Source of the DNA: Ostreococcus lucimarinus CCE9901
Taxonomy: Eukaryota; Chlorophyta; Mamiellophyceae; Mamiellales; Bathycoccaceae
Assembly: GCF_000092065.1 (NCBI RefSeq)
Contig: NC_009357.1
Span: 496,001 to 560,000, forward strand
DNA length: 64,000 nucleotides
Reading direction: 5' to 3'
In this document: positions 10,313 to 20,387 of the stretch, piece after piece
Layout: the number at the start of each line of letters is the position of its first letter
Numbering within the stretch: the first letter of the stretch is position 1
Position numbers and translations under genes: made by a program
Notes under the pieces: model-generated
What the model saw: the letters and a program-made list of their open reading frames with translations, nothing else
Database searches by the model: none
What the model was told of the DNA's origin: nothing

Positions 10313-10906
10313 ATGGCGGGACGGCGAGCGAGCGGTGGGGGGGGGGCGACGGCGAGCGACGGCGCGACGGGACGACGCGGGCGCGGGGCGAAGAAGAGCG
10401 AGAGCGGCGCGCGCGAGCGCGCGGAGAGAGAGAGGGCGCGGGAGGTCGAGACGGAGGAGGAGAACGCGCGATGGGACGTGCAAACGTATTTGGGTGGGTC
10501 GTCGCCGGCGCTCGCGCCGGCGACGTTATCGGGGTTACCGCCGTTTCCCATCGCGACTCAGATGCTGCAAAACATGACCCAAACGAACCCGTTTTGGGCA
10601 GCGCAAGCGATGCTCCATCGCGGGATCGCGATGGGGCAGAGCGCGGCGCTCCCGCAGGCGGGGGCGACGACGAACGGGGCGAGCGCGGCGACGGATGAGT
10701 TGACGCGGAAGAAATTGGCACGCAAGCAATCGAATCGCGATAGCGCGCGTAGAAGCCGGTTGCGCAAGCAGGCTGAAACGGTCGAGATAAACGTTAAAGT
10801 GAGCGAGCTCGAGCGAGAAGTCGTCGCGCTTCGTGAAGAAAATCAGCGTTTGAAAAAGCGCCTCGCCGAGAACGAAGGGCAACGTGAACGAAAAACGACA
10901 AAATGA
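10313..10906 (+). CDS. bZIP transcription factor (plant G-box-binding-like)
   Basis: DNA-binding transcription factor of 197 aa. The basic region at about residues 131-157 has the invariant N-x7-R element (NRDSARRSR) with flanking KKLARKQ and RLRKQAE, matching the plant group G/S type that binds ACGT-core sites. A leucine zipper follows at about 163-188 (SELEREVVALREENQRLKKR). The N-terminal half is Arg/Glu-rich and then Ala/Pro/Met-rich, with no other domain seen. The start is the first Met in frame after the upstream repeats; the next Met would remove about 90 residues. The target genes cannot be read from the sequence. Confidence 0.88.
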   Translation: MAGRRASGGGGATASDGATGRRGRGAKKSESGARERAERERAREVETEEENARWDVQTYLGGSSPALAPATLSGLPPFPIATQMLQNMTQTNPFWAAQAMLHRGIAMGQSAALPQAGATTNGASAATDELTRKKLARKQSNRDSARRSRLRKQAETVEINVKVSELEREVVALREENQRLKKRLAENEGQRERKTTK

Positions 10907-11158
10907 CAACCGCCGCAAAACTTGCGCGCGTACGCTTCGAAACGAGATCCTGTGAAGGACCGGTGTATTCACGTAGTTCTAATCTCTTTTCATCCAAGCT
11001 TCCCCCACTCGATTCTTTGAATACATATATTATCATTATTCTTTCACGTCTGCAACCCCGCGGGGAGAAACGTTTGCGCCGCGCTGCGAGTGTTTCGTGG
11101 CTACCGTTCATCGCCGTCCCTGACCTCTCACTCTTACAATTAACTATTGGCCTAAAGC

Positions 11159-13088
11159 CTACTGACCCTCCTGTTCGGGTTCGAGTTGAATCAAGTCGTC
11201 GATGCGGAGAATCGTAATCGCAGCTTCAGTGGCAAACTGGATGCTCTTCACCTTGCTCAACGCCGGCTCGAGGACACCGCTGGCGATGTTGTCGCGAAGT
11301 TCGCCCTTGACGAGATCCAAGCCCATCCCGGCGAGCTCTTCGTTACCTTGACTCTGTGCTTGATGATGAATAGCTCGAAGCTTGGCCACGAGATCGGTGG
11401 AATCCTTCGCAGCGTTGACAGAGAGTACCTTTGGGATGACCAAGAGCGCGTTGGCAAACTCGGCGATGGCGAGCTGCTCCCGGCTACCCAGAGTAGTCGC
11501 CATATTCTCCAGATAAATGCTCAACGCAGCTTCGACGGCGCCACCACCAGCGACAACCTTGCCACTTTCCAACGTCCTCTTCACGATGCACAGTGCGTCG
11601 TGCACCGAGCGGTCGATCTCGTCGAGCATATAATCGTTTGCGCCTCGCAAGAGAATTGTACACGATTGGGTGCTCGCGCAGTCCTTGATGACGACCATAT
11701 CATCATCAGCCACGCGTTGCTCCACCACTTCGCCCGCAGTGCCAAGCATGGACTCGTCGAAAGTTTCTCCACCATCCATGTCGGACAGAGACAGCATCAC
11801 TTGCGCCCCCGTCGCCTTGGCGATGCGGCGCAAATCATCACGATTGACGCGACGACAGGCGATAGCCCCAGCCTCGACGAAGTACTTGAGCGCCATATCA
11901 TCGATGCCCTTAGAACAGAGCACGACATTGGCACCGGCGGCTAAGATCATCTTGATGCGATTGGCGGTGATTTCAAACTCTTGCTCGCGAATCTTTTCGA
12001 GTTCCTTCGGGTCGTTCACCAGCACTTGAATCCCCATCAACATCTTTGTCTTCTGCAAGTTGAAGTCGATGCACGCAATCTTTGCATTCTTGACTAACTT
12101 TGGCATCCCTTCCGCCGCACGACCGAGGTTAAGGGCGTATCCGTGCAACACCGATGACTCCTTCAAGCTCTTCCCGTGCGCCTTCAAAATGTTGATCGCC
12201 TTGATGGGATACCTGACGTCGCCCATGTCGTTGTACGTCTTGATGCTCGTGCACGCATCGACGACCAAATCCGCAAAGAAATCTTCTTCGGCACCGATGA
12301 TTTTCGAGCTCATGCTCGTCTTTGCGCACTGCAACAAGGCTTCCTTCCCGAGCGTCTCCACGTCTCTCGCCAACTTACCTTCGACGTACTTGACGCTTTC
12401 TCGCATCGCCAACCTGAACCCAGCGATGATGTTCGTCGGGTGAATCTTATTCCTCACCAACTCATTCGCCCGCTTCAAAAGCTCCGCGGCGAGAATCACC
12501 ACCGAAGTCGTTCCATCTCCCACTTCCTGATCCTGCAACTCGGCGAGCTCGACCAAGATCTTCGCCGCCGGGTGTTCAATCTCTAAAAGTTTCAAAATCG
12601 TCGCCCCATCGTTCGTGATCGTCACGTCACCGATATCATCCACGAGCATCTACGCGTCAAACCCTTTCATTCCGTCAGTCCTCGTCCCTCACCGCGCGCG
12701 CGCATCGTTTCGTCGATTCTCCGCGTCTCGTCCTCAAAGTCAACGCCTTCGCGTCTTCGTCACGCGCCTTGTCCAGTCCCACCGGCCCGAGCGACGTCTT
12801 CACGATGTTCGCCACCGCCATGACCGCCGTCGCTGTTCGCATCCCGCGTCGCGCGCGCGTCGTCGTCAGTCTCCGTCTCCGTCTCCGTCTCCGTCTCCCC
12901 GCTCGAAGTCGCGCGTCCCGTCGATCGTCGATCGTCGATCGTCGTCCTCGTCCCATCGCGTTCGAGATCGCGTCCCTCGTTCGCTCGCGCTTCGTCGCTC
13001 GTCGTCGTCCGCGCGCCGCACCGTTCGTCTGTCGCACGTCCTGTCCGCTCTCGCGCTCGCCGAAGAAGACGTCGGATTGTCGTCGCAT
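11159..13088 (-). CDS. CCT1: T-complex protein 1 subunit alpha (CCT1), three exons
   Basis: Alpha subunit of the cytosolic CCT/TRiC ring chaperonin that folds actin and tubulin. Exons are 13088-13022, 12832-12768 and 12649-11159, giving 540 aa, the usual family length. Exon 1 carries [14 protein letters not shown]. Exon 2 completes [19 protein letters not shown] and LDK. Exon 3 starts [17 protein letters not shown], exactly as in CCT1 of other eukaryotes. The nucleotide-binding loop GDGTTSVV is in exon 3. Intron 1 is GT-AG with donor GTGCGG. Intron 2 has to be read as GC-AG to keep the K|M junction. Exon 3 alone also looks like a complete ORF starting with Met, so automatic annotation could miss the first 44 residues. 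The gene is divergent from TYW1 with 104 bp between start codons. Confidence 0.95.
12650..12767 (-). other. GC-AG intron in CCT1
   Basis: A 118-nt intron whose minus-strand 5' end is GCGCGT after the exon end GACAAG, and whose 3' end is GCGTAG. ACTGAC lies 25 nt before the acceptor. The conserved protein junction LDK|MLVDD fixes both boundaries. The nearest GT donor, 4 nt downstream, would shift the frame. Confidence 0.75.
12833..13021 (-). other. GT-AG intron 1 of CCT1
   Basis: A 189-nt intron with donor GTGCGG, acceptor CAG and ACTGAC 33 nt before the acceptor. Joining the exons gives the codon GCG and restores the conserved [15 protein letters not shown]. Confidence 0.8.
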
Positions 13089-13192
13089 GGCGCGCGGCGT
13101 CGCGCGTCGGCGAGTGGCGCGTCGGACGCGTTGACCGCGCGGCGCACTTCGCGTCGCGTCGCGTCGCGAGGCGACACAAGGCGTCGAGCGCG

Positions 13193-15259
13193 ATGGCGCG
13201 CGTCGCGGCGTTCGCGATCGGCGTCGTCGCGGGCGCGAGCGCGTGCGTCGCGGGCGCCGCGCGCGCGGGATCGGCGCGCGGTGGCGGCGGCGACGGCGAC
13301 GCGCGCGCGGGCGGCGCGCGCGCGCGCGCGGCGGAGGCGAGCGCGCGGAGGCGCGCGGAGGACGAAGGCAAGACGCGCGCGGACGACGCGGACGACGGGG
13401 AGGACGGGGAGGACGGGGAGGACGAGACGCGGGTGGTGGTGTACGCCACGCGAACGGGGACGGCGAGGCGGTACGCGGCGACGATTCGACGACGGTTGAA
13501 CGATGAAGACGCGGCCGCGACGGGAGGAAAGCGAGGATACGCGCTCTTGGACGCGGCGAGCTTGGTGGATCCGGAAAAAGTGCTGGCGGGGGGGAAGAGG
13601 GTCGTCGCGATATTCGTGGTGAGCACGCACGACGGCGGCGAGGCGCCGGAATCGAGCGCGTGGTTCGCCCGTTGGGCGCGAGAGGCGGCGTACGATGAAC
13701 GCACGGGATGGATGTACTTGAAAAACGTGCGTTATGCGGTGTTCGGGTGCGGGAATAGGGAGTATGGGGATAACTTCAACCGAGCGGGGCGAGAGTTGGA
13801 CGCGCAGTTGGCGCGCATGGGGGGCGAACGCTTGGCGCGACGGTGCGACGGGGATGAAGCGAGCGGACGGATGGAGAAGCAGTTCGAGGAGTGGGGGGAA
13901 AAAGTTATCCGTCGGTTGTCAAATTCTACCGCATCGAGCGGGGACGATGCAGCGCACTCGCGCGTCGGTGTGGCGGAAGAACGGGACCAGTCTGAATACG
14001 CGAGCGAGGGCGAAGACGACGAGGGGGGGGCGAGCGCGGCAGGGAGCGAGGATGGTCAAGATATGGAGGACATCGCCGAAGGTGAGGGTGGAGAAAAGAA
14101 AGAAATGGTGACTGATGCTTTGCGTGGGGCGCTCACGAAGCAAGGTTACAAGATTCTTGGATCTCACTCGGGCGTGAAACTTTGTCGATGGACCAAGGCG
14201 ATGCTTCGCGGCAGAGGAGGTTGCTACAAACACACTTTCTACGGCATCGAAAGTCATCGATGCATGGAAACGACGCCGTCGCTTGCGTGTGCGAATAAGT
14301 GTACATTTTGTTGGCGGCATCACACGAATCCTGTCGGGAAAACGTGGCGTTGGCAGATGGACGATCCCTTGGAACTTGTCGAAGCCGCGGTTTCCGAGCA
14401 TTGCAAGATGGTGAAGCAAATGAAGGGGGTGCCAGGCGTTTTGCCCGAGAAGCTCGAAGAGGGTATGAATCCCAAACATTGTGCATTGTCTCTAGTCGGT
14501 GAACCAATCATGTACCCTGAGATTGGAAAGTTTGTAAGCGAGTTGCACTCGCGAAAAATCAGCACGTTTTTGGTGACGAATGCACAATTCCCTGAGGCAA
14601 TCACAAACTTGCCTCCAATAACGCAACTATACGTCTCTGTCGACGCCGCAACGCCAGAGACCTTGAAAGCAATCGATAGACCGCTATTTGCAGACTACTG
14701 GGATCGTTTCATTGGTTCTTTGACATCCTTAAAGGATAAACAACAGCGAACTGTCTACCGCTTGACACTCGTCTCGGGATGGAACATGGAAGAAGTTGCG
14801 GCGTACGCCAAGTTGATAGACCTCGGCCAACCCGATTTTATCGAGATCAAAGGCGTGACATACTGTGGAAGTAGTGATGCATCGTCACTCACGATGAAAA
14901 ACGTCCCTTATCACAAGGATGTGTGTGAATTTGGCGAGGCTATTGTCAATCTTCGTCGACGCGAAAACGGCGAGGAAGAATACGGCTTGGCGTGCGAGCA
15001 CGCGCATTCTTGCTGCATCTTGCTTGCTCGAACAGACAGGTACAAAATAGATGACGAGTGGTACACATGGATTGATTATGACAAATTTCAAACCCTCGTA
15101 GCGAGTGGAGAAAAGTTCAAAGCGCTCGACTATATCGAGCGGACGCCGAGCTGGGCGACGTATGGCGCGGAAGAAGCAGGATTTGACCCAGAGCAAACGC
15201 GCCATCGTAAAGTTCGTAATCACCCAGGGAAGTTAACGAGCGACGAACCGCCAGAATAG
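13193..15259 (+). CDS. TYW1: tRNA wybutosine-synthesizing protein 1 (TYW1)
   Basis: Radical-SAM enzyme that condenses N1-methylguanosine 37 of tRNA-Phe with pyruvate carbons to form the tricyclic imidazopurine 4-demethylwyosine. It is 688 aa. A hydrophobic N-terminal segment covers about residues 3-25. A flavodoxin-like FMN domain covers about 80-240 ([14 protein letters not shown] and [15 protein letters not shown]). An acidic linker follows. The radical-SAM core has the CxxxCxxC cluster motif [15 protein letters not shown] near residue 365, and [19 protein letters not shown]. The flavodoxin/radical-SAM fusion is the eukaryotic form; the archaeal enzyme lacks the flavodoxin. The gene ends 27 bp from the end of the convergent phosphodiesterase gene. 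Confidence 0.95.
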   Translation: MARVAAFAIGVVAGASACVAGAARAGSARGGGGDGDARAGGARARAAEASARRRAEDEGKTRADDADDGEDGEDGEDETRVVVYATRTGTARRYAATIRRRLNDEDAAATGGKRGYALLDAASLVDPEKVLAGGKRVVAIFVVSTHDGGEAPESSAWFARWAREAAYDERTGWMYLKNVRYAVFGCGNREYGDNFNRAGRELDAQLARMGGERLARRCDGDEASGRMEKQFEEWGEKVIRRLSNSTASSGDDAAHSRVGVAEERDQSEYASEGEDDEGGASAAGSEDGQDMEDIAEGEGGEKKEMVTDALRGALTKQGYKILGSHSGVKLCRWTKAMLRGRGGCYKHTFYGIESHRCMETTPSLACANKCTFCWRHHTNPVGKTWRWQMDDPLELVEAAVSEHCKMVKQMKGVPGVLPEKLEEGMNPKHCALSLVGEPIMYPEIGKFVSELHSRKISTFLVTNAQFPEAITNLPPITQLYVSVDAATPETLKAIDRPLFADYWDRFIGSLTSLKDKQQRTVYRLTLVSGWNMEEVAAYAKLIDLGQPDFIEIKGVTYCGSSDASSLTMKNVPYHKDVCEFGEAIVNLRRRENGEEEYGLACEHAHSCCILLARTDRYKIDDEWYTWIDYDKFQTLVASGEKFKALDYIERTPSWATYGAEEAGFDPEQTRHRKVRNHPGKLTSDEPPE

Positions 15260-15286
15260 ACTATAGACTAATGTGTTATTACACCT

Positions 15287-17131
15287 TTAACTCCCTGCGT
15301 GAGCCGCGGAGGCGACGTCGTTGCCGTACGCCGCGATGTTCTCTTCCAAAGTATCCAAGAGATGTCGCGAAGCCGCGGGCATGAACGCCTCGAGAACACA
15401 AAGTGAAGGCTTCACAACCAACTTGATAAAACCTAGCTGGTTGGATTGTGTGCTAGCCGGTCCCGCCAGACTTCTGTCCATGAAGGGTTCTACTCGCATC
15501 CCGAGTTTGCGTTGGCGATCTCCCTGCTTGTAGAACTCAGCCGTGACGGCTTGCGCCCAAGCCAACGCTAGCTCGTACGGGCGGGCGGGATTACTAATAT
15601 CTGCGCAATGTAGCGCGAATGCTAACGGTACCCAAATATTTTGCCACTGTTTAATCGGTTTGATACTATTCGTTTCCTCATCTTGTTCGTCCTCGATTTC
15701 CTTCAGCATTCGCTGCGTCAGCTCGCCATGGAACTCCATGTCGGTGTACATGATCATCTTTTGTAACCACTTCTTCAAGTCCGACTGCTCGGAATCTGTA
15801 AATTTCGCTAGCACCGCGTGCTTCTTGAGCAACGAAAAAGCTGTGAACAAGTGACCATTCTCGTTGACGCTCACATCGTTCCAACGCTCCGCCTCCGCGG
15901 ATTTACAGTTGACGAGAAATGTGTTGTTGACTCCAGGATGTCCCACATCGTGAGACATGGCGGCAACAAGCATTGCAAAAGTGTGTATAGGCTCAATCTG
16001 GGACTCTAAACTTGTCTCGATGAGATAAGCCGCGGCTTGAGTCACGTCGGTGGCGTGAACGCGATTGTGATAATCGTTGTCGCGATATTTCCTCTCAATG
16101 TCTGCAATAAAGTTTGAGACAGAATTGCGATCCAAAGGTAAAGCATGAAACAAATTGAAACGGTCAAACAAACCCATACTAAGCGTTTGAAGCGGACCTT
16201 TACGTCCGCGCTCGCACTCGCTGGCGAATTTGTAGATGTCGAACGACGTCCAACTCGTGTACATCGGATTCCTGCCTACATCGGCGAAAATTGTATTCAT
16301 GGACCCTCCCGGACTGTCCTCATCTCGCACGCCTTCACTGCTCGCCCGCGAAGGTAAAGAAGCGGCAGAATGATTTTGGCTCTGGATGTGATTTCTTGGT
16401 CCTCGCATCTCGATCGCCAACTGCGCCATGTTTTGCGCGAGCATGAGCGAGGAGTTGTCCGCCGTGAAAAACTGTTCGACGAAGCCTTTCGCGACTGGAT
16501 CGAGCAGATCCACCGCCGCCTGTTTGCTCGCCAAACTTCCATGAATCTGTAAAATCAACGCGTTCGCTAAACTCAGCGCGTTGGCGATCGCCTGTAACGT
16601 ATCTAATGGATCGCTATCTGAGCCGTGAGCGCGCTTGGAAGCTTCGAGGTCCACGAGACGGCGAACGGTGTGAAACATCGTGCGATACACCGAGTTCTCC
16701 GCAGCCGTCGACGTCCCCGGAACGAATTCACCGGTTTCCTCGTCCGCGATGATCTCATCGATCGCCGCATCCACCAACGCTTTCTTCGAGTTTGTCATCG
16801 TCGCGCCGGCGGCGGCTTGCCTGTACAGTTCGAGCGACCGTCTTCGAAGACTCTTTCGCCCCGGCGGTACCCGCGGGCTCGCGCTCGACGTCGCGAACTC
16901 CGTCAGCGTATCGCGAGACTCATAATCATCCAATTCGCTCGACTGCGACATCCGCTCGGTCCCCACCGCCCGAGTCGACCCGTTCTCGCTCAGCTCCCCG
17001 CTCCGCGCGCCCTTCGGCGACGTCGTCCCGTCCGCGCCGTCCCGAAGCGACCGTCTCCCCTCCGCGCTCGCGTTCTCCCTCCCCTCGTCCGAAGACGCTC
17101 GCGTCGACGTCTTCTTTCGAAAAAACCCCAT
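15287..17131 (-). CDS. 3',5'-cyclic nucleotide phosphodiesterase (class I HD-type)
   Basis: Hydrolyses cAMP and/or cGMP. It is 614 aa. The N-terminal 300 residues are Ser/Arg/Glu-rich, with predicted helices and no recognised GAF, PAS or membrane domain. The catalytic domain starts near residue 310. It contains the class I metal-site motifs HNRVHATDVTQA near 355, MSHDVGHPGVNNTF near 394 and LHCADISNPARPYELA near 510. These supply the His and Asp ligands that define the HD phosphodiesterase fold. The similarity is to animal and protist PDEs; land plants lack clear homologues, whereas green algae keep them. Nucleotide specificity cannot be read here. The first Met is followed by GFFRKK, not an obvious targeting signal. 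Confidence 0.93.
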   Translation of the reverse strand: MGFFRKKTSTRASSDEGRENASAEGRRSLRDGADGTTSPKGARSGELSENGSTRAVGTERMSQSSELDDYESRDTLTEFATSSASPRVPPGRKSLRRRSLELYRQAAAGATMTNSKKALVDAAIDEIIADEETGEFVPGTSTAAENSVYRTMFHTVRRLVDLEASKRAHGSDSDPLDTLQAIANALSLANALILQIHGSLASKQAAVDLLDPVAKGFVEQFFTADNSSLMLAQNMAQLAIEMRGPRNHIQSQNHSAASLPSRASSEGVRDEDSPGGSMNTIFADVGRNPMYTSWTSFDIYKFASECERGRKGPLQTLSMGLFDRFNLFHALPLDRNSVSNFIADIERKYRDNDYHNRVHATDVTQAAAYLIETSLESQIEPIHTFAMLVAAMSHDVGHPGVNNTFLVNCKSAEAERWNDVSVNENGHLFTAFSLLKKHAVLAKFTDSEQSDLKKWLQKMIMYTDMEFHGELTQRMLKEIEDEQDEETNSIKPIKQWQNIWVPLAFALHCADISNPARPYELALAWAQAVTAEFYKQGDRQRKLGMRVEPFMDRSLAGPASTQSNQLGFIKLVVKPSLCVLEAFMPAASRHLLDTLEENIAAYGNDVASAAHAGS

Positions 17132-17845
17132 CTCGCGCCGTCCGCCTCGTCCTCACCGCCGCGCGCGCGTCCTCGAGCGATCTCCGGCCCGCCTCGCGAT
17201 GAATCCTCGATGAATCCCCGCGTCGCGTCGTTCGACGCCCCGCGATCCCGCGATCCCGCGATCCCGCGATCCCGCGATTCGCGTCGCCTCGCGCGTCGTC
17301 GACCGCCGCGTCGTCGTCCCTCCGTCGACGCGCGCGATGAAGTCCCGCGTCGCCGTCGCCGTCGCCGTCGCCGTCGCGCGCGGGATAAACCCTAAGCGAC
17401 GCTTCACGACGCTTCACTCATGGGCTTTATCATCGCTCGAATGCGACGAAAACCATACGAGATCCGATCGGGCGATCGCGCGCGCCGATCGACGCACACC
17501 CGCGTGTGCGAATCCCGCGCGCGCCGATCGACGCACACCCGCGTGTGCGAATCCCGCGCGCGCGATCGCCCGATCGGATCTCCCGCGCGAATCGGATCGC
17601 GTCGCGACGCGCGATCGATCTCATGGGCTCGAACATCGCGCGAACGCGAGGAAACCGACCGCGCGGGGATTTATATCATTTATATCGCGCCTCGCCCGCG
17701 CGCGCGCGCGTCCGACGTCGCGCGACAGGTCGCGACGCGCGACACGCGGATCGGATCGCGCGCGCGCCCGACGGTCGTCCGACGACGCGCGAACGAGGAC
17801 GACGCGCGACGCGCGAGACCGCGATCGAACGAGGACGCGCGAAGG
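17132..17845. repeat. 714-bp divergent spacer with GATCCCGC repeats, telo-box and a large hairpin-forming repeat
   Basis: The spacer between the phosphodiesterase and coproporphyrinogen oxidase start codons. It holds an 8-bp GATCCCGC-type tandem repeat at 17241-17280, a (GTCGCC)n run at about 17349-17376, and the telo-box-like AAACCCTAA at 17387-17395. It also holds the inverted/tandem repeat listed separately. The coproporphyrinogen oxidase frame is open back to 17420, but that part is repeat-derived and Arg-rich. Confidence 0.7.
17459..17582. repeat. 26-bp perfect inverted repeat enclosing two 39-bp tandem repeats
   Basis: The left arm 17459-17484 and right arm 17557-17582 are exact reverse complements over 26 bp. 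Between them are two direct copies of a 39-bp unit (17484-17522 and 17523-17561, overlapping the arms slightly). Each unit carries a small internal palindrome GCACAC-CCGC-GTGTGC. The whole could fold into a stem with two smaller hairpins in its loop. There is no ORF with transposase features and no target-site duplication was seen. Confidence 0.85.
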
Positions 17846-18991
17846 ATGCGCGCGGCGACGACGACGACGCCGATGTCGCGGGCGATGCGGGCAACCGGTG
17901 TGGATAAACCTCGCGCGGTGCGGGCGTCCGCGGTGCGGGCGCGAGCGACGCGGGGAGGCGCGACGCGCGCGCGGGCGGCGGCGCAAGGGATCGAACAGGA
18001 GGTGAAGATCGACGCGGCGCCGACGACGCTGCTGAGAGAGGGATCGGGCGAGGAGGGGGACGCGACGCAGATGCGGGCGAGGTTTGAGAAGATGATTCGC
18101 GCGGCGCAAAATGAGATTTGCGACGCGATCACGGCGTTGGATGGGAAGCCGTTTCACGAGGACGCGTGGACGCGACCGGGTGGTGGTGGTGGGATCTCGC
18201 GCGTGTTGCAAGATGGGAACGTGTTCGAAAAGGCTGGCGTGAACGTGTCGGTGGTGTACGGACAGATGCCGCCCGAGGCGTATCGGGCGGCGACGGGGGA
18301 GGAAGGCGCGTCTAAGGAGATGATTCCGTTCTTCGCGGCGGGTATTTCGAGTGTTATGCACCCGCATAATCCGATGGCGCCGACCGTTCACTTCAACTAC
18401 CGTTATTTCGAGACGGATGCCCCCAAGGGCTCCGCGGGCGCGCCGCGCGCGTGGTGGTTTGGCGGCGGCACGGATTTGACGCCGTCGTACATTTTCGACG
18501 AAGACGTCACGCACTTCCACCAAACTTTGAAGGATATCTGCGATAAGCACGATGGCGAGTTTTACCCGAAGTTCAAGCAATGGGCGGATGATTATTTCAT
18601 GATCAAGCACCGCGGCGAACGTCGCGGCGTCGGCGGCGTCTTCTTTGACGACATGAACGACCGCAGCAAGGATGAACTCCTCGCGTTCGCGACGGACATG
18701 GCGGGCGGTGTCGTCCCGGCGTACGTCCCGCTCGTCGCCAAGCACAAGGACGATGAGTTCACGCCCGAACAACGCGCCTGGCAACAAATGCGCCGCGGTC
18801 GCTACGTCGAGTTCAACCTCGTGTACGACCGCGGGACGACGTTCGGTTTGAAAACCGGCGGTCGCATCGAATCCATCCTCATGTCTCTCCCGCGCTACTG
18901 CGAGTGGCAATACGACCACGCGCCCGAAGCCGGTTCTCGCGAGGCCGACGCGCTCGACGCTTTCAAGAACCCGAGAACGTGGTGCGCGTAA
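17846..18991 (+). CDS. coproporphyrinogen III oxidase, aerobic (HemF/CPX), plastid
   Basis: Oxygen-dependent decarboxylation of coproporphyrinogen III to protoporphyrinogen IX in heme and chlorophyll synthesis. The protein is 382 aa. Residues 1-50 are Arg/Ala/Thr-rich, as in plastid transit peptides here. The mature part has [21 protein letters not shown], the substrate-site stretch [52 protein letters not shown] and [19 protein letters not shown]. All are highly conserved in HemF. The start at 17846 is the first Met of the transit-like region; an earlier in-frame start would translate the repeats upstream. Length and C-terminus match plant CPX. Confidence 0.95.
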   Translation: MRAATTTTPMSRAMRATGVDKPRAVRASAVRARATRGGATRARAAAQGIEQEVKIDAAPTTLLREGSGEEGDATQMRARFEKMIRAAQNEICDAITALDGKPFHEDAWTRPGGGGGISRVLQDGNVFEKAGVNVSVVYGQMPPEAYRAATGEEGASKEMIPFFAAGISSVMHPHNPMAPTVHFNYRYFETDAPKGSAGAPRAWWFGGGTDLTPSYIFDEDVTHFHQTLKDICDKHDGEFYPKFKQWADDYFMIKHRGERRGVGGVFFDDMNDRSKDELLAFATDMAGGVVPAYVPLVAKHKDDEFTPEQRAWQQMRRGRYVEFNLVYDRGTTFGLKTGGRIESILMSLPRYCEWQYDHAPEAGSREADALDAFKNPRTWCA

Positions 18992-19393
18992 GCGCGCCTC
19001 GTCCCTCGAGCGCGTGCTCTCTTAGTTTCGCCTCGTTCCGTCGTCGCGTCGACGCGCGTCGACGCGCCGCCTGCCGAGGCCCCTTTACGCACCATTCAAT
19101 CATTCAAACGACGAAGATTCGAGTTTTAAAATCGAAATCAGAATTCACTCCCGTCGTCCCCGCGTCTCGCGCCCTCTCTCGCCGTCTCGCCCTCGTCCTC
19201 GCGCTCGCCCGCGGGCCACCGGTGGCTCGAGCCTCCGCCTCGCGCCGCGTCGCGTTCCGCACTCCTCCGCGCGCGCGACGTCCGCGCGCTCGACGCCGTC
19301 GCCGAAGAACGTCGACGCGAACGCGCGCGACTTCGTTCGCGCTTTCATCGACACGCACCGAGCTTCGACGCGCGGCGTCGAGCGTCGATCGCG
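18992..19393. other. 402-bp spacer between CPX and VAP genes
   Basis: GC-rich sequence with one AT-richer patch at about 19094-19145 that could hold the CPX 3' end and VAP promoter. No ORF with credible composition, no tRNA-like fold and no repeat was recognised. Confidence 0.5.
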
Positions 19394-20266
19394 ATGGGCG
19401 GAGACTCGTTGGTCGTCACCCCCACGGGAGAGCTTCCGTTTCAGTGTGCGTGCGAACGACGCGCGAGCGCGCGGACGACGCGACGAGACGACGCGCGCGA
19501 CGCGCGCGCGAGAGACGGGATCGCGCGGCGACGCGCGACGCGAACGAGACGGTCGAAGGCGTTCGATCGCGAAGAGATCTTTGAATTTCAAAGTGGATTA
19601 TCGGAGACGCGGACGCGCGAGGCGCGCGTGTGATCGACGCGGTGACGAGGGAAGACGGGAGACTGACGATGAATCGATGAATGCGATGTTTCGCGAAACG
19701 CAGTCGAACTTAGAAAGCAGTGCGCGGCTGAACTGGTGTTGAAGAACCCCACGGGGGCGAAGCAGGCGTTCAAGGTGAAGACGACTTCGCCGAAGAAGTA
19801 TTGCGTCAAGCCAAACACTGGAATCGTCGAGCCCGGGGCCGAGATTAAGGTGACGGTGATGATGCAGGCGCATCGAGAGATGCCGGCGGACTTCAACGCG
19901 TGCAAGGATAAGTTTCTGATCCAATCGACGCCTAGCGGAGACTCTTCGGATATGACTGAGTTGTTCTCGCGACCGCCTACGAGTATCTCCGAGACTCGAC
20001 TTCGCGTGAAGTACGTCATGAGTGGTAAGACCGCGGCGATGGCCGAAGAGGTTACTCTTGCGCCGCCGCCGGCGAACGAGAGCGCGGAGCAGGAGCGGGC
20101 GCGCTTGCAGCGCGATGTGGCTCTCTTGCAGTCGCGAAACAAGGCGCTGGCGAACGACATGAATCTGATGATGAAGAAGGGCGGTAAGAGCATCGTTAAG
20201 GGTTTTACTTTGCTTCACATCTTACTCACGGCCATCTTGGCTTTCGTGCTCGGTCGTTATTTGTAA
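19394..20266 (+). CDS. VAMP-associated protein (VAP27-like), two exons, ER tail-anchored
   Basis: VAP proteins tether the ER to other membranes by binding FFAT motifs through an MSP domain. Exons 19394-19445 and 19704-20266 give 204 aa. Exon 1 encodes MGGDSLVVTPTGELPFQ. The split codon TTC then restores QFELRKQCAAELVLKNPTG, which matches the MSP fold. Further on are FKVKTTSPKKYCVKPNTGIVEPG and ACKDKFLIQST, typical of the FFAT-binding face. A coiled coil follows at about residues 140-170, and a C-terminal hydrophobic helix (FTLLHILLTAILAFVLGRYL) acts as the tail anchor. The 258-nt intron has donor GTGCGT, ACTGAC and CAG. The downstream exon read alone would lack the start of the MSP domain. 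Confidence 0.92.
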
Positions 20267-20387
20267 TCTCGAAATGTAGAAACGCCACTCAGAGTTGTGA
20301 CAATGAAAAAAGGTTTGCATTTATATTGAAACAAGCGCGCTTCTATGAATCAAAAGATAGAAGAAAAGATACACAAGACTGAAAAGA

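Noticed and set aside
9260-10721. Three overlapping minus-strand open frames across the Obg/bZIP spacer
   Set aside because: They run antisense through Obg, simple repeats and the bZIP gene; the translation is Arg/Ser/Pro low complexity.
12649-12649. CCT1 starting at the Met of exon 3
   Set aside because: The CCT1 N-terminus with [10 protein letters not shown] and the GPVGLDK segment is encoded in two upstream exons that join in phase.
17484-17561. Tandem 39-bp repeats as a CRISPR-like array
   Set aside because: Only two copies, directly adjacent with no spacers, in a eukaryotic nuclear context.
17459-17582. Inverted repeat as a classical transposon
   Set aside because: No transposase, very short, and no target-site duplication seen. 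Kept only as a repeat with an open question.
17420-17845. N-terminal extension of coproporphyrinogen oxidase to 17420
   Set aside because: It would translate the 39-bp tandem and inverted repeats. The Met at 17846 begins a normal transit-like segment.
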